Shown here piece by piece: positions 56,826 through 64,000 of a DNA stretch of 64,000 nucleotides. The stretch spans positions 152,473-216,472 of the forward strand of contig JAACJM010000155.1 in the NCBI GenBank assembly GCA_013368315.1, given 5' to 3'. The position numbers and the translations under genes are program-made. Source of the stretch: Tetrapyrgos nigripes (lineage: Eukaryota; Basidiomycota; Agaricomycetes; Agaricales; Campanellaceae). Below the pieces are notes generated by a model. That model made no database searches and was not told where the DNA came from. It was given only the letters and a program-made list of their open reading frames with translations. Each line of letters opens with the position of its first letter. The first letter of the stretch is position 1.

Positions 56826-58982
56826 CTAGACAATAATCCGTATACTATCTCCCCAACTCCCATCTTCAAGCTCCTGATCCAACTGACCCAGTTGCACTCC
56901 AAGGACCACTGAGACTGGAGCATCTACAGCTCCAGGAAACAATGCATGAACAATCGTCATTCTTTCGCTTCCTGAATTCACTGGATCCATACCAGCGCCG
57001 GAGCATAGACTCGATATCGACGCTAACACATCTTTCGAGAGATAACGACTCGGGGATGATGATGTTGACGATGATGTTGACTGTGAGCTCGACGACGTAT
57101 TGCGGCGACTGCGAGCATTCAGATAGGGCTCCAAACACTGCACTTGAATCGAGGGATGGCTGTTAGACTCGACACCAAAGAACGCAAGACCAAGAACAAC
57201 GACGAAGACTGGCTCAGGATTGCGCCGTAAGCGTTCGGGATCAGAGTCGTCAATCAGTTTTTGCTTCAATACACGGATATGCGACGACTGCTCTCGGACT
57301 CGACGAATCGTAAGGTATTGGAGGAAATCACGGTCCACATCCGAAACTTGGAAAGTCATGGGACATTCTAAGAAATCAGTTAGGATATGTATCCACTAAG
57401 ATGAGACTTCAAGGGAACTCACGGTGCCGAGACTGCTGTTCACAAAATTTGCGATGATCATGGACTCGCCAGTCGTTCCGCTGGCAATCTACGCAACAGT
57501 ATAGCCTGACCAGGCAACCTGTACATCTCTGCCGGCGGGCCTTGTTTGCTTGGCCTTTGTACGGGCACTACGTGATGGAAAATGTCAGCATGGGTGGCAA
57601 AAGTTTGACAAAACTTAAAGTCCTATGAGCAGAGGGAACTCACATCTGGATTGTTGCAAAATCGTTTGAGAGCAAAACAACGATACTCGACTTCCATTGA
57701 CTTCTGTCCTGCAATTATGTTGGTGAAACATCGCTATAGCTTTAGAAGTCTTGGGAATCGAAGTTTAAGTTCAACGATATCAATCGGTACATTCTTGTAC
57801 TGAGCATAGTAACTGCCAACCAGTGGATCCACCGCATTCCGCGAAGCCAGGATGTGTAAGACGGGGCGGTTGACCTGTTTACAGATCTTGCGATGGCAGG
57901 CCATAGGTATTAACATCTCTAGAAAGGAGATAAAGTGGTCCTCGACTTCAGGCAAGCCATTGCTGGAGTTTGGTTCTTGTTTGAGATATCGGCATACGTC
58001 TAACAACGACGCAAGTACGCCTTGTCTCAGAACGGTGTAGGCAGCCGGTGGTCCATGGTGTTCGAGTGAATAGCGGAGGAAGGAGAGGATACAGATAATA
58101 CAGTCCGTAGCTAGGTTTTCCTCATAAGACGAGGGTAACTGTCTCTTTTGTATGTCCTTGAGAATACGCCTGAGCGCAATGCTGACCCACATCGTCATTA
58201 GGTGTTCCTCCATGACTTTAATGAGCGGATGGCCATCTCCCTGCCTGCGGTGACTGCTCATTCTTGAAAGCATTACAAAATAGCAACGGAGATGTTCATG
58301 TTAATAAGGGCCTTTCTGCAAAAAGTTGGAAACGATGTAACCAAGGACGATTTTCATGGCGTCAGGCGTTTGGGCTACAATTTCCTTCATACGCGGAATG
58401 AGTTCATTCCCCTCCCACTGCGCCAAAGCATGAATCCGTCCACGGGCGCCGAACATTCGGACACCGAGGGATGAGAGCGCTTTAGGACGTGAAGCCAGAG
58501 GTCGAGGAGCGAAGAATAGATATCTGGCGTGAAGACGTCGTCGCGCACCCTTTGACCCCATTTCCAGACCTCGCCGCCATGCTTATTCAGAGGCAGCGGC
58601 CACAACAGTAGCGCATGCCCCTGGTACAGCATACATGATCTTCTCCTGTAATTCCAACCACTCCTGTGATCTGCCTTGTGGTTCCAGGACACCATTCCGT
58701 ATCAGATACAAGCACACTCCATATTTCACGCCAGTGCAAGGAGAAAGCCTCGATACTACACATGGCGTCCTTTGATGTCGGCTGGGAGTACTCGTTCATG
58801 AGAAATGCAAGTGCATGAATGGCTCTTTGCATATCGAGAAGAGCCTGAGTGGAAGAGGATGGCAAGGGACGACTGAGACGCTTGTAGGCCACAATATAGC
58901 TGCTGTTGCCGGCCTCTGTGAGATATTGGACCGTCTTCGGATTCGTATAAACAGCAGGAGAAGAAGCATAATGAGGCTCCAT
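56826..58982 (-). pseudogene. MYND-family gene with several frame breaks
   Basis: It begins MEPHYASSPAVYTNPKTVQY and keeps all regions of the intact gene at 918-3000. The middle reads GDGHPLIKVMEEHLMTMWVS to HRKICKQVNRPVLHILASRN. The finger exon is CPYKGQ..CTGCLVRLYCCVDC with W and HDHRKFC. The last exon runs from MTFQVSDVDRDFLQYLTIRR to GVQLGQLDQELEDG and RIIV-stop at 56826. Frames change near 58725 (before CLYLIRNGVLEPQGRSQEWL) and near 58600 (after VVAAASE, a TAA). Another change lies near 58440 (before WEGNELIPRMKEIVAQTPDA). With at least three breaks in the first exon it is most likely dead, although finger and C-terminus are perfect. A translation beginning at an internal Met could still give the C-terminal half. 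Confidence 0.75.
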
Positions 58983-59672
58983 GTAGAATGAGTTAGAGAA
59001 AGATTCTTAGACGTTGCGCGAGGACGTGTACTGCCAGCATTGCTTTACTGTTGCAGTTTCGTGAGTTTCGTGACAAGTTTTGCGGAAGAAGACCCTGCCG
59101 GCCACCTGATACCAGAAGCCGTCGACTCGTCACGAAGTAATGAGATGGAGACGAGGCGTTGACCGCATCCGTAGCCAGCCTTAGGACCGGGGAGTTTAAG
59201 CTGGTGAATATGTTCAGCTATGTTTGAAAAGGACAAGTGAAAATCAAGAGAAACCTGAAAAAAAAGCTTCAATCTTGCTAAAATCAGGTATCCGCAGGGA
59301 CTCTTTCAACGGAATTTCTGGTGGAGGAGGAGGAGTGTATTATCCGGATACTGGATGACGGGAGGACAAACTTGAAAAAATTTCCTCATTAGTAACTTCA
59401 ACTTCGACTTTAACCCGAAGACAATCGTTCTAATCAACTTCACCGTGACTGTGTCAACATCTTGAACTGAAGCCTCCTTCACGACACCTGCAACTGGACT
59501 GCAACTGGACTGCAAGGTTGCTAGGACATCTGATGAACTCGGCCGAACAACAATGCAACAGAAAAAGTCGACTGAAATGAGTATGTCAAACAGTCTTTGA
59601 AGCGACTCATAGGGAGGCTAATTCTTGAAGCTTGAAGAGCAGCTACTACGACGGGTGTCTATACGTCTACTG
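58983..59672. other. intergenic stretch
   Basis: No gene. AGGAGGAGGAGTGTATTATC near 59322 resembles 8820-8840, another place next to MYND-family DNA, so it may be shared flank. Confidence 0.4.
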
Positions 59673-60473
59673 TTATGGATCAAGCCTTCCATGCTCACCC
59701 AGCCCTCCCTTGCGAAACTCTTCCAGTTTCCAACACTCATCTACCACCCTCTTCACCAATGGCCATGTCTCCAACTCCAATCCAACTCTCATCGCTCCCT
59801 GCGCAGCTGGAACTAAACAAACATCTGCTAAAGTGACCGAATCTCCGACGCTATATCTTCCTCTCCGAGTCATCCCACCAGCGTTGCTATCCAAAAGCCT
59901 TTCATAAACCCCTAGACCCCTCTCATACACCCATCTCGCCCATTCTTTTCCCTTCCCATCCCAGGAACTCCAAAATCCTCCTCAATCTTCTTCCGGAATC
60001 CGTGTAGACTGTGGTGGTTGAATATCACAAGCAACCAGCGAAGCCAATTCCCATATTCTCGCTCGGTCTGCCCAACTCGCGGGATCTTCCTCGTTCACAG
60101 AAGGCAGAAGCGCTGGCTCCGGAAACCAGTGTTCAAGCCAATCGAGTATCGCAAGCGATTGTGTGATTGTTATGGAACGCGTCTCCTCCCCATCCGGATA
60201 CTCAACAACCAACGTAGGCAAGCTCATATTCGGATTCAACTTCTTGTATGCCTCCTCTTGGTGTTCTCCTCCTCTGTAATCAATTGTATGATACTCCATT
60301 TTGATTTTCTCCGGGATCTTTTTGAGGGCAGCTGTGATCCTCACTCGAGCGCTACAACCAGAATAGGGGGCCGTGTAGAGATGGAGGAATGTAGGACGTA
60401 TGGAAGGACGAAGTATGCGTTTTGAAGCTATGGAAGCCATCGTTGTGAAAGGGATAGTGAATCTTCTCCACAA
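59673..60473 (-). pseudogene. zeta-class glutathione transferase (maleylacetoacetate isomerase-like) with an in-frame stop
   Basis: The family isomerises maleylacetoacetate in tyrosine breakdown or conjugates glutathione. The protein may start at 60473 or at the Met at 60440. It reads LHLYTAPYSGCSARVRITAA (thioredoxin-fold start with the S-x2-C..R pattern), LNPNMSLPTLVVEYPDGEE, ITITQSLAILDWLEHWFPEP and WELASLVACDIQPPQSTRI, all expected. At 59990 the frame hits TGA (PEED-stop). Beyond it the same frame resumes with GKGKEWARWVYERGLGVYER, GRYSVGDSVTLADVCLVPAA and LEEFRKGGLGEHGRLDP-stop at 59673. Around the stop a neighbouring frame gives RKKIEEDFGVP, so two compensating small indels are more likely than a simple nonsense change. 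Either a dead gene or sequence errors; I see no intron that removes it. Confidence 0.7.
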
Positions 60474-60991
60474 GCCTCATCTGTCTCAGCGCTCCCCCAC
60501 GGTTAGGGAACTACTTATCCCGGACCCGGATTCGGATTCCGGACCTGGTCCTCAATAACGTACGTACATCCTGATTTACGTGGAAAAACTCAGGAAATCA
60601 TTTCGATATTATCAAGTACTGCCACCCTACATGAATTATGGAACTCGCCAACTCGCTAAACAGCCAATCTTTCTTGCAATGCATGCTTGTTTATCTTCCC
60701 TACCCAGCTCACCGAGTCCTTTTCTTTCCTCCTCTCTCACGTAACCTTCATAATATATCTGTACCTCCTGATCGCTCAGATTTAGGATGGAATCAACCGA
60801 CAGAAGCGGGGTCTGTTTCTGTGAGAGGCCGGGATGTTGAATATCTCGACTAAAGACAGAAAAACCATTGACATACCAAAGTCTTGACAGGATCATCGCC
60901 GTTTGGAAGCCGGACGATTTGAAACAGCCTGAACCGAGACTTTCCGTCGCCTACGTTATAATTGCACGCCTGAGTGACACCAGCGGGTTTT
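60474..60991. other. intergenic stretch
   Basis: No recognised gene. It probably contains the promoter of the glutathione transferase gene. CCGGACCCGGATTCGGATTC near 60515 is a short GC-rich repeat. Confidence 0.4.
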
Positions 60992-61123
60992 CACGCCGAA
61001 AAGACAAAAATATCCACTCGACGGATTGTAGATCACATCACTACTACTGATATAAGATATATCTGTAAAAGTGTGATTCTGTACGCCTTTCTGCCGAGCG
61101 GATATTTTTGTATTTTCGGCGTG
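60992..61123. repeat. foldback element, 132 bp
   Basis: The left arm starts CACGCCGAAAAGACAAAAAT and continues ATCCACTCG. The right arm on the minus strand is CACGCCGAAAATACAAAAAT and ATCCGCTCG, so 27 of 29 bases pair. A weaker inner pairing surrounds a loop with ATAAGATATATC. There is no coding capacity. It is similar in build, but not in sequence, to the element at 11943. Confidence 0.7.
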
Positions 61124-62729
61124 TTTAGACAGAAATATACGATTCGAGATACGTACGTACGTATACCATAGCATTATCGATCTGCATTTCCGTCAAGACT
61201 CAAGATCTTATTGAGGGGCTCGAGTCTCTTTTGTATTGCTGGAATGAACCGAGCAGGAGCAACAGGGCCTCGACCTATAGAAACATAAACACGAGTAGTT
61301 TGGGTGAGAAGTGGTATTTCACACCTCGTTCAATAAGGATAGGTTCAATGGCTCGTCTCATTGCGGAGCGAACCAGGCGGGTTCACCTGGTTCCCTCCGT
61401 TCGGAGCGTTGTTCAGGCTCTCTGAGGGAAAGCTTAACTTCGAGCCTTGAAGCTTGAAGTCCCTAGGAATTAAGAGGAGGTATTGACCCCCCGGGCGCAA
61501 CGTTAAAGCAACCTAATTAATTCCAGCGCTCCGGGGCTGTGCCAGGCCTTACTGGATTGCTGAGCGAAGAAGACTTATTTCTGAGTCGTGTAAGTTATAC
61601 TATGACAGACTTGAAGTCAACACTTTGAGGAGCTACCTCATTGTTGACACTGTCAACGAGCTTGGTGGCATTGGGGTTATTGACTTCGCATCAAATAGGG
61701 TCATCAGTGGTGGTGTTCTCTTCGTTCGTCGTGCTATTACCCGTCGGAGCCTAGCCGCTGACAGCGGCGAACGGATGAACGTGGATTTTCGATGTCTTCA
61801 GAATTGTCGTGCTTTCGTTTCATCGGAGCGAAGAACAAGTGAAGAAATAGATGTGCAAGACCAGTGTGACCAGGCTTTGACCAGGCTGTGACAAACTGTG
61901 GTAGTGCACTGACGGTTGGTTGCTCACTTCGCCGCAGTCCTAGAGCGTCGTTAGGTTTTTCTAGTCTCGTCCCTGCATCGATGAACAAGTAAGTTACAAT
62001 CCGTGGAAGAAAGATGATATATTCTCCAAGGATGGAACGACTAGTGACGCTAGGTTTGTTTAATCTACGTCGTGATCTGTGCTGCCTCGGCTGACTGTCT
62101 GACTTGAGCCAGAAATAACCAAATGTTTACGAGTCCTATTTATTATAGGACGAGTCTTATTGTGAGCTCAAATGGCCGCATTTTTCGTATCCCGGGAAAA
62201 TATATCCTATCTGTCAGCTCGGCAAACTCGGCAACTAAGCACCTTCTCCGCAAATTCCCGATTCCCATCAAGCTTTCGTCATACGCAACGAACCAGTGCC
62301 CAGTGCCCAGTCCATGACCCACATCTACCTCTTCAGAGTCAATTGCGTGTTGTGCAATGAAATGAGGACTCGTACCTGCCGCTGTATACAGTGGCCCTCA
62401 CCGACATATTAACGAAGATATCATAAATACTATATACGTTCCCGCGGCCGCATCAAAGGCGATTACGCTTCAAGCCCTGAGGCCTGACGGTCCATAGTCT
62501 CGGTACCTACTACCAGACTGACTACGCATCGTTCGTCCCAAAAAGGAACTTAATGCTACAGACAATGCTACAGACTACCAACTGCAATCGGAATACACAC
62601 TTTTTGTTCCATCCATGTTATCCAGCAGACAGATAAAGATGTATGCACCCAGACGTGACTATACAGCAACCTCAATCCTCTTCACTTCTCTACCTCTGTA
62701 CTACTAGGTAGTCTCACTCGCACCATCTC
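61124..62729. other. long stretch without a recognised gene
   Basis: Only short unsupported frames occur. A perfect small hairpin (GAACCAGG..CCTGGTTC) lies at 61370-61393. A purine-rich AATTAAGAGGAGGTATTGAC at 61470 and a CCTAATTAATTCCAGCGCTC block follow. The last 130 bp are the 3' flank of the gene at 62730. Confidence 0.4.
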
Positions 62730-64000
62730 TCAATCCATCTCCGCATCCGTACTCAGCGCCCAATCCTCACCAAGGTCAACACCACCAAGTTTCCCATGAG
62801 CCAACGTCGGTATCTTTGCACCCTGATTCTTCAAAAAACCCAACAACTTCAGAGGCATACCTCCATCCATAAGACTCTTGACCATCTTCGGATCCACCAG
62901 CCGCATTAGTATCGAATCCCCATAAACCCTCGCTAGATGGGCACTCGCTCTAACTTTCACCGGTCCCTTGCTCCCATTCAAAACCATTGCCATTATTAGC
63001 CTTTTCAAGCTGATCGAAAAAGCTTGCGAGTGCTTTAACAGCTTCCACTCGCGCACGTAAAGACATGTCGCATAATCTTACGTGACGAAGGGCGGCGTTT
63101 GGAACGCGACTTGCCTTGGGTCTGGACGGGCGGCTCCATTTCTTCGGGTGGACTACACTTGGAGTTGGAGGGACTAGATTAACGTTTGTGTGGTTGCTCT
63201 CCGACGAAGGAGTGACTGCGCCCGAACCGAAGAACCGAACTAGTAGCACGCTCAGCATCCGACGCCAGTGCCGACGTCGAGCCGTTCCGATACAGATGTG
63301 GATGCAGGTGCTTTATCTTTACCCTTGTCAACCCAAGGGCTCTCCTTGGGGATCTTCGGAGTGGTATATTGAGAAAGAGCCGTCAGTGAGAGTTCCCATT
63401 TCTTTGGAGCCCAAACACCAATGAGGACGCGCCATGCTGCGATGAATTGTTTGGCGCTGTATATTGGGTGCATTATGAGTGTATGACGTGGTGTTTACGT
63501 TGCAATGTACGTTGTGTCGAGTTGAATAGGAATAGAATGGTGGGTTAGGTTTGATCGCGCCGGGGCCGAATGGGATTATAGATGAGATGGGGATAGAAGA
63601 AAGAGGGAAGGAAGATCATCAGTGGAAAAATACCTCGAAGAGAGTGAAATTACGTACTGCTCGTAATTATCTGTATGCATATAACGCCCGAGGAGATAAT
63701 ACCGTAGAAGCAATTGGATCCCGGTAGAGACAGAAGGAAAGGACGCGGTCCAAGGACATGGACAGCGGAACAGACCGAAGAAAAACGACAATCAAAGGAG
63801 TGAGACTAGTGCATCTAGACCAACGCCACAGAAAAGTAAGGACCCACCATTGATAATCCTGTTATGATAGACCGCAAACAAATAAACTGTCCCTGCCGCC
63901 ACCAAGGCCCCAGTCGTGGAATACCACAACAGAGCCCAAAAAAGAAGAAACTCGCGGGATAGATCAAAAACATAGAAAGTAAACCGAAAGCGACTTTATT
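62730..64000 (-). CDS. 3' part of a membrane-protein gene, runs off the right edge
   Basis: Only the C-terminal part is in the window. At 63845-64000 the minus strand encodes a hydrophobic region (FGLLSMFLIYPASFFFFWAL, ALVAAGTVYLFAVYH), so at least one or two membrane helices. Splicing through a 13-nt micro-exon at 63658-63670 gives IINDNYEHAKQFIAAWRVLI and then GVWAPKKWELSLTALSQYTT, PKIPKESPWVD. Further on come KASRVPNAALRHVRLCDMSL, ARVEAVKALASFFDQLEKAN, VRASAHLARVYGDSILMRLV and a stop at 62730. The frame changes near 63255 and near 62955 without convincing introns, so indels or unusual splicing are possible. The arrangement reminds me of the C-terminal part of fungal glycerol-3-phosphate acyltransferases, but I cannot support that name from what is visible. 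Confidence 0.55.
63658..63670 (-). other. predicted 13-nt micro-exon
   Basis: On the minus strand ATAATTACGAGCA is preceded by CATACAG and followed by GTACGTAA. With one base from the exon before (ending ..ATCAATG) and one from the exon after (CGCCAAACAA), it completes I-N-D-N-Y-E-H-A-K in frame. Confidence 0.5.

Noticed and set aside
61470..61560. AATTAAGAGGAGGTATTGAC-type sequence resembling a ribosome binding site
   Set aside because: This is a nuclear fungal sequence, such a signal has no meaning here, and no coding frame follows it.
1..64000. tRNA and rRNA genes, CRISPR arrays, bacterial operons
   Set aside because: No cloverleaf with matching A and B boxes, no ribosomal stretch and no regularly spaced repeats were found by reading; a covariance-model tRNA scan would be needed to exclude a diverged tRNA.

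Overview
The window looks like nuclear DNA of a basidiomycete, most probably an agaricomycete mushroom. Nearly every gene is cut by many short introns with GT..AG borders. The gene content includes families typical of Agaricomycetes (a DUF6535 membrane protein, a Mug135-like protein, a local expansion of MYND-finger proteins). The housekeeping genes (beta-COP, CCT gamma, a Scc4/MAU2-like cohesin loader) read as basidiomycete orthologues. No bacterial, viral or organellar block was seen.

Left part (0.9-23.3 kb). One apparently intact MYND-finger gene (minus, 918-3000) is followed by repeated pairs of an AsaB/GA4-desaturase-like oxidase gene (plus) and a convergent cytochrome P450 gene (minus). 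AsaB copies A and B start at 3790 and 12481. P450 copies 1, 2 and 3 lie at 5337-7611, 13661-15908 and 18111-20375. A truncated third pair lies at 10.6-11.3 kb. Decayed MYND-gene pieces lie among them, ending in a large MYND pseudogene at 21.5-23.3 kb.

Middle part (23.8-33.3 kb). This is ordinary genome: an unknown intron-rich gene, a LINE reverse-transcriptase remnant, a small secreted GPI-anchor-like peptide gene, and the divergent housekeeping pair SEC26 (beta-COP, minus) and CCT3 (chaperonin gamma, plus).

Repeat part (33.8-43.6 kb). The region downstream of CCT3 has been amplified about three times in tandem. Each unit has a CCT3 3' part (intact, then a deleted pseudogene, then only the last exons) and a class I methyltransferase gene. 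The last two units also carry a convergent AsaB-like gene. Altogether the window holds three P450s, four AsaB-like oxidase genes (two of them frameshifted) and three methyltransferases. That looks like a diversifying set of tailoring enzymes; no PKS, NRPS, terpene synthase or other core enzyme is visible. All four AsaB-like genes share a promoter palindrome (CCGATATCGG or a degenerate form) about 285-325 bp upstream of the start, which suggests co-regulation.

Right part (44-64 kb). In order: a DUF6535 gene with probable frameshifts, two more MYND remnants on the plus strand, a Ser/Thr-rich secreted protein, the cohesin-loader-like gene, a Mug135-like gene, a second large MYND pseudogene, a zeta-class glutathione transferase gene with an in-frame stop, a foldback element, and the 3' end of a membrane-protein gene that runs out of the window.

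Several one-base frame breaks occur in otherwise well preserved genes. Some may be sequencing indels rather than decay, and this cannot be settled from the sequence alone. All exon borders given are my own reading of splice signals and homology between the local copies.
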